Of a stretch of DNA of 64,000 bases, positions 1 through 7,423 are shown in pieces. Source of the DNA: Symploca sp. SIO2E9. GTDB lineage: Bacteria > Cyanobacteriota > Cyanobacteriia > Cyanobacteriales > Coleofasciculaceae. Positions within the stretch are counted from its first letter, which is position 1, and each line of letters begins with the position of its first letter. Where the stretch lies: contig JAAHGS010000005.1 of NCBI GenBank assembly GCA_010692645.1, forward strand, positions 1-64,000. Reading direction: 5' to 3'. A model generated the notes under the pieces. It was given only the letters and a program-made list of their open reading frames with translations. It searched no databases and was not told the DNA's origin. The position numbers were made by a program, and so were the translations under genes.

Positions 1-149
1 CTCGAAGAAAATTATCAACTTAGTAGGTACTTATACACCTGATGGAAGAAAATAGTTTGAGGCAAGTTGACCTAGTGGGAAGACTTGGCTCAAACTATTT
101 TCTTCCATCAGGTGTATAAGTACCTACTAAGTTGATAATTTTCTTCGAG
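1..149. repeat. 60-bp perfect inverted repeat at window edge
   Basis: Bases 1-60 are the exact reverse complement of bases 90-149. Pairing continues inward with one mismatch (62/88) to about 67/83, leaving a loop of about 15 nt. The right arm contains the last codons and stop of the Host_attach-family gene. The left arm starts at base 1, so the repeat may extend beyond the window. It could be a natural long hairpin or a fold-back artefact at a contig end; the sequence does not settle which. Confidence 0.9.
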
Positions 150-636
150 CTGGCAGAAGATCTTTATTAGCTAGACTCTGGTGTATTTCCATGGGTTTGA
201 GTTTACTGAGATCCTTTGCCAATTCCTGAATTTGTAAGTTTTTGAGTTGTGGGTTTCTAGGTAGTAAAGGAGCCAAAACCTCCCGAAGTAGTCCTAAGAT
301 TTGGGGTTCGGCAACCAGGATTAATTGCTGTGCTTGGTCAGTTTGAGCCAATTTAGCGATTTGATTAGCAATTATCTGAGCGAAGCGCCTTCCAAACTCA
401 CCGAGATGATTTTGACGATGATCGTCATAGGCATGACCTTGAGAACCTTTACCTTGGTTACGACCAGTTTTTACACTAGCCCAAAGTTCTTTGCCGGCGA
501 GTTCTTTTGCCCGATTGAAGAGAGTTTCACGCTCAACTAAATTTGGTCCTGACTCATATTCAGGCAATTGAACCTGCTCTAGAGAGAAAAAGCGTGCTCT
601 GGTTCCATCAACAACAGCAACGATTAATCCACTCAT
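127..636 (-). CDS. Host_attach-family protein
   Basis: A 169-residue soluble protein. The N-terminus (VAVVDGTRARFF) and the basic glycine-rich centre (KTGRNQGKGS, about residues 57-66) resemble the family named 'protein required for attachment to host cells' (Host_attach, PF10116). That name comes from a plant-associated bacterium, and the family is common in bacteria that attach to nothing, so the real role is unknown. The C-terminal half is leucine-rich and probably helical. No signal peptide or membrane segment is visible. The final seven codons and stop lie in the right arm of the inverted repeat at 90-149, so the 3' end deserves checking. Confidence 0.7.
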   Translation of the reverse strand: MSGLIVAVVDGTRARFFSLEQVQLPEYESGPNLVERETLFNRAKELAGKELWASVKTGRNQGKGSQGHAYDDHRQNHLGEFGRRFAQIIANQIAKLAQTDQAQQLILVAEPQILGLLREVLAPLLPRNPQLKNLQIQELAKDLSKLKPMEIHQSLANKDLLPARRKLST

Positions 637-744
637 TAGCTTATTAAACTAATAATATACTTCAATCCTAACAGTGGGTAACTGTCCACAGCTATTTGCC
701 AAATAAACCTTAATATTACTTGCTCAAATCTCATGGGGGCAGAG

Positions 745-842
745 GGGTGAACGAAATTTTGGTTGGAATTTTAATTCTCCGCGTCTGGAGCGTCTGGAGC
801 GTCTGCCTACTCCTTCCCCCACTATGCATTTTTCGCTCACCC
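745..842 (+). mobile_element. Family A mini-element, copy 1
   Basis: A 98-bp element starting GGGTGAACGAAATTTT and ending TTTTTCGCTCACCC, which form imperfect terminal inverted repeats. Inside are two units of CGTCTGGAG plus a partial third. It is nearly identical to copy 3 (4445-4540). No target duplication is visible (736-744 does not match 843-851), so this copy may have recombined or lost a flank. It lies 10 bp beyond the 3' end of the RHH gene. Confidence 0.75.
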
Positions 843-852
843 GTAGCTCAAG

Positions 853-1080
853 CTACTTATCCTCTTGCACTGCTGAGGTAGTTTCCATTTCCTGTAACTC
901 CTTTCTTGCTTTTAATGCTTCCTCGATCAGAATAGCTCCCATCTGACTTTGCGATCGCCTTTCATCTGTCGCCAGCTGTTCCAAATCTGCTGCTACATTG
1001 TTTTGCAGTACTACTGAAACTCGCTTACTCATGCCGCTTACTTCCTCAATTGAGTTACGAATATTACTATTTTCGCTCAT
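853..1080 (-). CDS. Small ribbon-helix-helix (CopG-like) protein
   Basis: A 75-residue protein. Residues 17-60 show the RHH pattern: a basic strand (KRVSVVL) followed by two helices (VAADLEQLATDE and QMGAILIEEALKAR). This fits a small DNA-binding repressor or an antitoxin-type protein. The start at 1080 gives MSENSN; an internal start at 1032 (MSKRVS) would give 59 residues and just the core. A longer reading frame to 1260 exists only because mini-element copy 2 is open in that frame, so it is rejected. No toxin gene adjoins it. The gene is bracketed by two inverted Family A elements. Confidence 0.6.
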   Translation of the reverse strand: MSENSNIRNSIEEVSGMSKRVSVVLQNNVAADLEQLATDERRSQSQMGAILIEEALKARKELQEMETTSAVQEDK

Positions 1081-1132
1081 TTGCGCGTTTTTTGGCAAAA
1101 GTAACACCTGCATCAATAACAGCATAAGGGAC

Positions 1133-1287
1133 TTCCAAATAGGGTGAGCGAAAAAAGGCGTGGGGAAATAAGTAGCAGACGCTCCAGACGCTCCAGACAC
1201 GGAGACGCTCCAGACACGGAGACGCTCCAGACACGGAGACGCGGAGAATTCAAGTCCCACGCAAAATTTCGTTCACCTTTCCAAATA
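1133..1287 (-). mobile_element. Family A mini-element, copy 2, with 9-bp target duplication
   Basis: The element proper is 1142-1278 (137 bp). It is flanked by a perfect direct repeat TTCCAAATA at 1133-1141 and 1279-1287. Left end GGGTGAGCGAAAAAAGG, right end AATTTCGTTCACCT. The centre has an expanded array of GACGCTCCA and ACACGGA units, the longest of the four copies. It lies about 60 bp upstream of the RHH start codon, so it may affect that promoter. Confidence 0.85.
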
Positions 1288-1300
1288 AAAAAATATCCCC

Positions 1301-2728
1301 TCAAGGTACTGGCACAAACTCATGACTGAAACTGGTACGAGAACCGGACTGAATCTTAACTAGTTGTACACCTTGATTGCGATCGCCCGATGGCAAAAAC
1401 CGAATTACACCAGAGGCACCACTAACATAAAAATTCGACGCCGAAAGTGCCTGCTGAACACCACTGCGACTAGGATTTTTTTCAATCGCACTAATCAAGG
1501 CTTTGGCAGCATCATAGGAAAGTGCACTGCGCCAATTAACCTCTCCTACCCAAAGTTGATTAGCAGTTTTAGTAAACTCAGATCGAGGACTTCCGAGAAT
1601 ATGCCAAGGAATCGCCACCACCATATCTTCAGCTTCCTCTGCTCCTACCTGTAAAGTCTTAGGCTTATAGACAGCATCTCCCCCAAGAATACTTAGTCGC
1701 TTGCGATTAACCTTAACCACTTGCAGTGCCTTATCGAGAGTGCTACCATTGGCAGCCAGCATAAGTACCTGAGCATCACTCTTAATTGCCTGAGCTAAGC
1801 TGCCTGCTGCACTAAAATTAGGATTGGACAAATCAAACTCACTTACGATTTGCCCTCCTCCCAGAGAAACTGCAGTTACAAACTCAGACTTTAAGGAACG
1901 GCTATAGCCACTTTCGGAATTATAGAAAACAGCTGCTTTTTGCTGCTTAAGTCCTCGCAACATATAATCAGCTAGTGCTCTAGCAGCAACGTAATCACTA
2001 GGAACAGTACGAAAAACATAGTTACTCAAACCAGAAAGTTTGACAGAAGTGCTGATTGGAGAAATTGCCACTAGTTCACCAGATTGATAAATATCGGCGG
2101 TTCCAATAGTGACATCGCTGGCATAATGACCGACAACCCCCAATACTTCTGATTTATTGACCAATTTTACCGCCACTTTTTTAGCCACCTCTGGGTGATT
2201 GTTGTCGTCGGCAATGATTACTTTTAAGGGAACACCTTTAATCCCACCAGTTTTATTAATTTCATTTTGAGCTTGAGCAACACCGCGCAGCATTTCCTTT
2301 GCGGCATTAACATCAGAACCAATAGGGACAGAAGCAGCAATGGTGTAGAACTTTTGCTCTCCAATGCGAGCATTGTTGAGATAGATCAGAATTTCTGGGT
2401 CATTGCGATCAAGCTTGAGAGCTGCTTCAAGTTTAGATACAGCCTTTTGGTAATCGCCAGCTTTGATTGCTTCGACAGCCACTTGTTTTTCTAGGTTGGC
2501 GATAGAGACAATTAACGCCTTTTCTCCTCCACTGAGGCGCACTTTAACTTCCGGATTGGAAGCCGTCATCGTAGTTAATGTGGTTGTAGCAGTTAATGTT
2601 GCTGTTTTAGGAGCAGGGTTTAGTTGGAGACGTAAACGACTAAGCAACCACCACGCACCAACTGCAACTAAAGACAGGGTGACTACTAAAGAAACTACAA
2701 GAACTCTGGTTTCGTTTTTCTGGTACAT
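1301..2728 (-). CDS. Type-1 periplasmic-binding receptor-like protein with TPR-like segment
   Basis: A 475-residue protein. A single hydrophobic segment near residues 9-30 acts as anchor or uncleaved signal. A Thr/Ala-rich linker follows, then a TPR-like helix pair (about 88-120, AGDYQKAVSKLEAALKL), then a LivJ-type ligand-binding domain (about 132-470) with the typical EINKTGGIKG and VVGHYASDVT motifs. It probably binds an amino-acid-like ligand outside the membrane. No ABC permease is adjacent. The gene starts 34 bp downstream of a membrane Ser/Thr kinase on the same strand, so the pair may be an operon in which this protein senses a ligand for the kinase; that is inference. There is no lipobox. 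Confidence 0.8.
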   Translation of the reverse strand: MYQKNETRVLVVSLVVTLSLVAVGAWWLLSRLRLQLNPAPKTATLTATTTLTTMTASNPEVKVRLSGGEKALIVSIANLEKQVAVEAIKAGDYQKAVSKLEAALKLDRNDPEILIYLNNARIGEQKFYTIAASVPIGSDVNAAKEMLRGVAQAQNEINKTGGIKGVPLKVIIADDNNHPEVAKKVAVKLVNKSEVLGVVGHYASDVTIGTADIYQSGELVAISPISTSVKLSGLSNYVFRTVPSDYVAARALADYMLRGLKQQKAAVFYNSESGYSRSLKSEFVTAVSLGGGQIVSEFDLSNPNFSAAGSLAQAIKSDAQVLMLAANGSTLDKALQVVKVNRKRLSILGGDAVYKPKTLQVGAEEAEDMVVAIPWHILGSPRSEFTKTANQLWVGEVNWRSALSYDAAKALISAIEKNPSRSGVQQALSASNFYVSGASGVIRFLPSGDRNQGVQLVKIQSGSRTSFSHEFVPVP

Positions 2729-2762
2729 GAACCGGTGATGCTCACCACATAAGTGCAGGCTT

Positions 2763-4220
2763 TTAGAGCCACCGGGATAGCAGCTGATAAATCAGCCTGA
2801 AAAGAGCTGCCGTTGCGATCGCCCCTGCCCCTGACACAATTGCTGTTATAATGACATCCCCTATAATCATATTTTCTAGGGGAAAATCACGCAGATCTGG
2901 AAGAAATGCTACAGCAGCTAAAGTTATCCCAGCAATTAATATTAAATCAATTTTTTCAATGATGCGGCGGAACTCAGCAAAAATGAGTCCCCCCATAATC
3001 ATACCCCACAATCCGATGCCCAACTCTACTGAAGAAACTAAGCTGCCCAAAGCAATAAATAGCAGTGCACCTTCAAAACCAGTGAAAGCCGCACCACTGA
3101 GTACTTCTAACAAAGAAAAGCGAGGCTTCCTGGGTTGAAGATTGATCGGCGCTGGTGGAGGATTTACAGGTTGAGGGACTGGGATTGCAGCTGGGACAGG
3201 ATTTTGCACCTGAGGTGGTGGTATCTGGGCTGAAAGTGATGGTGTTTGTGGCTTAACTTGTGGTACTTTTGCTCTGTTGAGGGCATTTATCACCTCCTGG
3301 GCAGACTGAAAGCGTTGCTCGGGAACAGGCAAAAGCATTCGATTCAAGACTGCTTCTAGATTGTCACTTACTGGAGAATAATTTATCCATAGCCATTGGT
3401 TGCTGTAGGAGTCGTAAAGTGTTTCTGGATTTTGGCCTGTGAGTAAGGTAATTGCAGTTACTGCCAGGGAATATAAGTCAGTTGAGGGATAAACTTGAGA
3501 GCCTCTGATTTGTTCTGGCGGCGCGAATACTCCAGAGTAAATTCTGGTGGACTTTCCCCCTGAGGCACTCCCAGCTGCTGTCACCTCCTTGACTGCCCCA
3601 AAATCTAAAAGATACAAACGCCCATGGCGCTGGCGCATGATATTAGAAGGTTTAATATCGCGGTGGATTTGACCATGGCTATGAACAAATTTGAGTACTT
3701 TGAGGATTTCCAGTAGCACTTCCAAGACTTGCGCTTGAGAAAATTGTCCTTTGGACTTTAGTTCCTCTTCCAAGTCTTGTCCATCAATAAATTCTTGCAC
3801 TAAGTAGAAAAACTCATCTTCTTTGCCTGGTTGTAGACTGGGAGTACTTAAGGAAAAGAAAGCGAACAAATCGGGAATTTGGGGGTGACTTCTGCCTAGT
3901 CTCTCTAGAACTTCTGCTTCCCGTCTAAATAGGTTTTGCGCTATTTCTAGCTGTTTTGGTGTCAAGTCACCAGTAGGCTGAAACTGTTTGACGACACATT
4001 GACGACAAGTTGGTGTATCACGATCCTTTGCCAAAAATGCTGCTCCAAAACCGCCCTGACCGAGTAATCTAAGTGGTATGTAACGACCGCGCAAAATCAG
4101 CGGCATACCGCAGCTAGTGCAATACTTCTGTTCTACCGTCTGGAGAGTGGTTTTGTTATCGAGATCAGCAAAGACATTGTGGGGGTAGGAACAGCCGGGA
4201 CGAGTACAGTGAATTTTCAT
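2763..4220 (-). CDS. Membrane Ser/Thr protein kinase with N-terminal zinc-ribbon-like motif
   Basis: A 485-residue eukaryotic-type kinase. Residues 5-37 hold paired cysteines (CTRPGC and CTSCG), a putative zinc ribbon common in cyanobacterial kinases of this type. The kinase domain (about 48-315) has the glycine loop LGQGGFGAAF, the lysine in VVKQF, the catalytic loop HRDIKPSN, DFGAVK in place of DFG, and APPEQ in the activation segment, so it should be active. A proline-rich linker follows, then about four hydrophobic helices (375-480) that would hold it in the membrane. The receptor-like gene follows after 34 bp, suggesting co-transcription. Target proteins are unknown. Confidence 0.9.
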   Translation of the reverse strand: MKIHCTRPGCSYPHNVFADLDNKTTLQTVEQKYCTSCGMPLILRGRYIPLRLLGQGGFGAAFLAKDRDTPTCRQCVVKQFQPTGDLTPKQLEIAQNLFRREAEVLERLGRSHPQIPDLFAFFSLSTPSLQPGKEDEFFYLVQEFIDGQDLEEELKSKGQFSQAQVLEVLLEILKVLKFVHSHGQIHRDIKPSNIMRQRHGRLYLLDFGAVKEVTAAGSASGGKSTRIYSGVFAPPEQIRGSQVYPSTDLYSLAVTAITLLTGQNPETLYDSYSNQWLWINYSPVSDNLEAVLNRMLLPVPEQRFQSAQEVINALNRAKVPQVKPQTPSLSAQIPPPQVQNPVPAAIPVPQPVNPPPAPINLQPRKPRFSLLEVLSGAAFTGFEGALLFIALGSLVSSVELGIGLWGMIMGGLIFAEFRRIIEKIDLILIAGITLAAVAFLPDLRDFPLENMIIGDVIITAIVSGAGAIATAALFRLIYQLLSRWL

Positions 4221-4435
4221 TGTCTACAGATCATCGAAAGCTTGGAGAAAGCAGATCGCAGCATTAATCATACTAAAATCACCCGCTGGGTAGTTGCTTT
4301 ATCTCTTAACTTTAACTTTCTTGAGATTTTGAGGCTCAATCTCTTAGCTCCTTAGCACTCCTTCGGCTACCTTCAACGGAATCTGAGACTCGACATTGAT
4401 CCCGAAGAGATTTATTGACACTCACCCACCGAGGG

Positions 4436-4549
4436 GGAGGCAGCGGGTGAGCGAAATTTTGGTTGGAATTTCAATTCTCCGCGTCTGGAGCGTCTGGAGC
4501 GTCTGCTTACTCCTTCCCCCACTCTTTTTTTCCCTCACCCGGAGGCAGC
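4436..4549 (+). mobile_element. Family A mini-element, copy 3, with 9-bp target duplication
   Basis: The element is 4445-4540 (96 bp) with a perfect direct repeat GGAGGCAGC at 4436-4444 and 4541-4549. It starts GGGTGAGCGAAATTTTGG and ends TTTCCCTCACCC. Its interior matches copy 1 almost base for base, including the CGTCTGGAG units. It lies in the 356-bp gap between the kinase start and the rbcR stop; I see no gene in the rest of that gap. Confidence 0.88.
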
Positions 4550-4576
4550 AGACCATTATTTTGGGTCAAAAAAACC

Positions 4577-5581
4577 TTAACTTTCTAATGGATTACTAGC
4601 AGCTGCTTTGATGGTCTCAGTTTTCGCTTTTGATGGATGCATTGTTATCTGTTGCCATCCTGGAGAAGCAAATCTCGGCAAAATTTCTTTGATGAAGGCT
4701 TCTGCTGCCTTGGAACGGTAGCGATTAGGGTTGGCAATTACCGAGAGGGTCCTCTTAACTACCACTTGTTCTATTATTGCCCGGTGCAGAATGCCCATTT
4801 GTAACTCTTTTTCAATGGCTGAAATTGAGACAAATGCTGCTCCTAGCCCCGACTGCACAGCATTTTTAATTGCCTCAATCGAGTTGAGTTCCATCTCAAT
4901 TTTCAGACGTCTAGTGTCAATTTCACAACGAGATAGTACTTGGTCAATGACTTTGCGGATTGTGGATTGGGAATCTAGGGCAATGAATTGCAACTTGTAT
5001 AAGTCTTCTCTGTGAATTGTCTCAACTTTGGAGAGTGGGTGAAAGGCTGGCAAAATCAGAGCTAGTTCATCTTCTGCATAGGGTATAATTTCCAATGTTT
5101 CTTGTAATTCTGCCGGAACCTCACCACCAATAATTGCCAAATCTACTTGTCCATTGGCTACACTCCAAGAAGTGCGGCGAGTTGAGTGAACCTGCAATTG
5201 TACGGCAACATCGGGGTAACGTTGCCGGAACATGCCAATCATGCGGGGCAAAAGATAAGTACCGGTGGTTTGAGAAGCCCCAACAATCAGAGTGCCGCCC
5301 TGGAGACTTTGTAAATCCTCAAGCGCGCGGCAAGTTTCCTGACAAAGGGAGAGAATTTTTTCTCCATAACTCAGGAGTAAGTATCCTGCCTCTGTCAGTT
5401 GGGCACGGCGTCCACCTCGATCAAATAACGGCACATCTAACTGTCGCTCTAAGTTTTGGACTTGTAGGCTGACAGCCGGCTGCGAAACATAAAGGCTATC
5501 GGCAGCGCGCTTGAAACTCCCCTCAGTAGCAATTGCTTTAAGAATTCGGAGTTGGTCAAGGGTAAAAGGAAGGTCAGACAT
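4577..5581 (-). CDS. rbcR: LysR-type regulator, RbcR-like
   Basis: A 334-residue LysR-family regulator. Residues 5-65 form the winged helix-turn-helix ([20 protein letters not shown]), and the rest is the effector-binding domain with the [12 protein letters not shown] and VHSTRRTSW segments characteristic of RbcR (Ycf30). RbcR controls rubisco genes, and its paralogue NdhR/CcmR controls carbon uptake. I chose [10 protein letters not shown] at 5581 because this N-terminus is conserved in the family; an upstream in-frame start at 5617 would add 12 residues. It is divergent from nnrU and near ndhF1 and ndhD1, which suits a role in carbon or redox control. Confidence 0.85.
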   Translation of the reverse strand: MSDLPFTLDQLRILKAIATEGSFKRAADSLYVSQPAVSLQVQNLERQLDVPLFDRGGRRAQLTEAGYLLLSYGEKILSLCQETCRALEDLQSLQGGTLIVGASQTTGTYLLPRMIGMFRQRYPDVAVQLQVHSTRRTSWSVANGQVDLAIIGGEVPAELQETLEIIPYAEDELALILPAFHPLSKVETIHREDLYKLQFIALDSQSTIRKVIDQVLSRCEIDTRRLKIEMELNSIEAIKNAVQSGLGAAFVSISAIEKELQMGILHRAIIEQVVVKRTLSVIANPNRYRSKAAEAFIKEILPRFASPGWQQITMHPSKAKTETIKAAASNPLES

Positions 5582-5771
5582 ACTGCTAAACCTCAAAAGG
5601 ATTTGGAACCAAGGCAACTAACGATTCCGGTAATGGGGTTTGACTCAAACCTTAGATTGCCCCTCATGAATGTGTAAGCCTCTGCTGACATTGACAGTAA
5701 CACAACACGGGATTAAGTCCCTCTTCAAATTTTTGCTAGGATGATATGTTTCCGAATTTATATCAATTACT

Positions 5772-6488
5772 ATGAACTTCTCTAGTTGGCTTAGTTCTAG
5801 CCACTTGGTGATGCTAGGATTGCTCTTGGGATTTGCCTCCGCTCACAGTGGTTTAGCTGCCCTACGACCTTGGGGTGAAAAACTTATTGGATCAAGGCTT
5901 TACCGCGTTTTGTTTGCGCTAGTGAGTCTGCCACTAGCAGTTGTATTAATAATTTACTTTTTCAATCATCGCTACGACGGCTTACAGCTGTGGCAGGTAC
6001 AGGGAATTCCAGGAATACCATCACTTGTCTGGGGAGTGTCGGCAATTTCTTTTCTTTTTCTTTATCCTGCTACTTTCAACTTGTTAGAAGTAGCTGCCAT
6101 TGCTAAGCCGGAAGTTCATTTGTTTGAAACTGGGGTCATGCGCATCACTAGGCATCCTCAAATGGTGGGACAATTCCTCTGGTGCATTGCTCACACCCTC
6201 TGGATTGGCACAACCTTTACCCTACTGACCTCAGTGGGGTTAGTACTCCATCACCTCTTTGCTGTCTGGCATGGAGATAGAAGGCTCTTAGCAAGGCATG
6301 GCGAAGCCTTTGAGACTCTTAAGTCTCGAACCTCTGTCATCCCCTTCTTGGCAATTTTACAGGGACGCCAGAGCCTGAAATGGGAAGAGTTTGTCTGTCC
6401 AGCTTACTTGGGAGTTATCGGTTTTATCTTGCTACTGTGGTGGGCACATCCGCTGCTGATGCAAGCGACGGCAAATGTTAATTGGTAA
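5772..6488 (+). CDS. NnrU-family integral membrane protein
   Basis: A 238-residue polytopic membrane protein with about six hydrophobic helices and the family signatures SAHSGLAALRPWGE near the N-terminus and TRHPQMVGQFLW in the middle. The histidines there are typical of the NnrU/Z-ISO family. In plants the homologue Z-ISO is a haem-containing 15-cis-zeta-carotene isomerase; in denitrifiers NnrU is linked to nitric oxide metabolism. In a cyanobacterium a carotenoid-related role is possible but unproven. The gene is divergent from rbcR with about 190 bp between starts and is followed after 71 bp by the thioredoxin-like gene. Confidence 0.85.
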   Translation: MNFSSWLSSSHLVMLGLLLGFASAHSGLAALRPWGEKLIGSRLYRVLFALVSLPLAVVLIIYFFNHRYDGLQLWQVQGIPGIPSLVWGVSAISFLFLYPATFNLLEVAAIAKPEVHLFETGVMRITRHPQMVGQFLWCIAHTLWIGTTFTLLTSVGLVLHHLFAVWHGDRRLLARHGEAFETLKSRTSVIPFLAILQGRQSLKWEEFVCPAYLGVIGFILLLWWAHPLLMQATANVNW

Positions 6489-6559
6489 AAATTGGCTTTC
6501 TATTGCTCAGAGTATCAAGATTAGATGTAGCATGATCCCAAGCGATTTAAAAAGCCTAT

Positions 6560-6967
6560 ATGTCTTGCCCAATCATGCTCTCGCCTGTTAACGAACAGAA
6601 TTTTTCACAAGAGGTTTTAGAATCTTCTGCGCCAGTTCTAGTGAATTTTTCAGCCCCATGGTGCGGGCTGTGCCGAATCATACAACCAATACTGCGAGAA
6701 TTTCAACCCCAATGGAGTGGTCAAGTTAAATTAGTTCGAGTTAATGCTGATGAAAATTTGAAGCTTGCTAATGCCTATCAACTCAAGTCCCTGCCCACAC
6801 TGCTTTTATTTGATCAAGGTAAGGTAGTTCAAAGGCTAGAGGGATTTAAAGGGCGAGATGATTTGTATATGGCGCTGGAAAAAATGATCGTCAATTTGCT
6901 ACCCAATTCTGCTCATTTGTTTGGCAAAGGCGCTAGCCCCACTAGCTTGGAGAAGGCGGTTCACTGA
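6560..6967 (+). CDS. Thioredoxin-family protein with WCGLC active site
   Basis: A 135-residue protein with a complete thioredoxin fold. The active site is APWCGLC (residues 34-40), with leucine replacing the usual proline, and the cis-proline loop SLPTLLLF is present. Thioredoxins reduce target disulfides in the cytoplasm; replacing the proline usually alters redox potential, so targets may differ from the m-type enzyme. MLSPVNEQNF at 6575 is an alternative start and aligns better with other thioredoxins. The last 20 residues lie in sequence resembling a dispersed repeat (GGCGCTAGCCCC...), so the C-terminal tail may have been gained recently. Confidence 0.85.
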   Translation: MSCPIMLSPVNEQNFSQEVLESSAPVLVNFSAPWCGLCRIIQPILREFQPQWSGQVKLVRVNADENLKLANAYQLKSLPTLLLFDQGKVVQRLEGFKGRDDLYMALEKMIVNLLPNSAHLFGKGASPTSLEKAVH

Positions 6968-7058
6968 ATTGCTCCCTGGAGTGGAGAGGGGGAGATGGGG
7001 GGATGGCTCGGGGAGAGGGGGAGATGGGGGGATGGGGAGAGGGGGAGAGGGGGGGATC
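6968..7058. repeat. G-rich tandem repeat (GGAGAGGGGGAGATGGGG)
   Basis: From about 6983 to 7056 the sequence is an imperfect array of GGGGAGA and GATGGGGG units starting just after the thioredoxin stop. The same units recur at 55481-55550, in short form at 15505-15525, and as the complement at 48041-48060 and inside the glycosyltransferase gene near 32579. It is a short tandemly repeated repetitive (STRR) type sequence with no coding potential. Confidence 0.8.
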
Positions 7059-7073
7059 AACTTCCTGTCTTGA

Positions 7074-7133
7074 GTGACATCTCCCACACCGAATCATAGA
7101 TTACGGTGTGGGCTTCTGGCTCCGCAAGGATTC
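7074..7133 (-). repeat. IS200/IS605-like right-end hairpin, solo copy
   Basis: A 60-bp segment whose reverse complement matches 21276-21335 at 59 of 60 positions. It contains the hairpin CCCACACCG / CGGTGTGGG (7083-7091 and 7104-7112) next to GTGACATCTC. A hairpin beside TGACATCTCCC is typical of the subterminal end of IS200/IS605 elements in cyanobacteria. No transposase remains nearby, so this is a relic or a mobile solo end. Confidence 0.6.
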
Positions 7134-7258
7134 GCTAAACAGAAAATAACCACGAGTGAGAGTGAGGGAGCTTTAGCAGATTCTAAAAACAGGATAAAAA
7201 GTTATCAACTCTGATTGGATTCCCTAAAACCCCGTCTGCCCACTCCTGAGCATACTCG

Positions 7259-7293
7259 ACCATCGGTATCTCTATTGACCGATGGTTTTTCTT
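7259..7293 (+). terminator. Rho-independent-type hairpin upstream of ndhF1
   Basis: A perfect 9-bp stem ACCATCGGT / ACCGATGGT (7259-7267 and 7278-7286) with a 10-nt loop, followed by TTTTTCTT. It points rightward and lies about 130 bp before ndhF1. The sequence at 7141-7258 has no ORF, so it may end a small RNA or act in the ndhF1 leader. Confidence 0.6.
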
Positions 7294-7423
7294 GTTGTGG
7301 TATGTAAGTCTTGATACTGGCGCTTCTAGTCGCTGTGAGTTAACTTTTTCTTTGACTTAGGTACATGTCACAGTTGTTGACGGTTTGCCAAAATAGTAAC
7401 GACATAAAAAGTAGGCATTAGTA

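Noticed and set aside
853-1260. A 135-residue version of the RHH gene starting at 1260
   Set aside because: The added 60 residues are a translation of mini-element copy 2 and its 9-bp duplication, so they are not a natural N-terminus.
745-1278. Composite transposon made of two Family A copies with the RHH gene as cargo
   Set aside because: Copy 2 has its own perfect 9-bp duplication and the outer flanks of the pair show no shared duplication, so the two copies most likely inserted independently.
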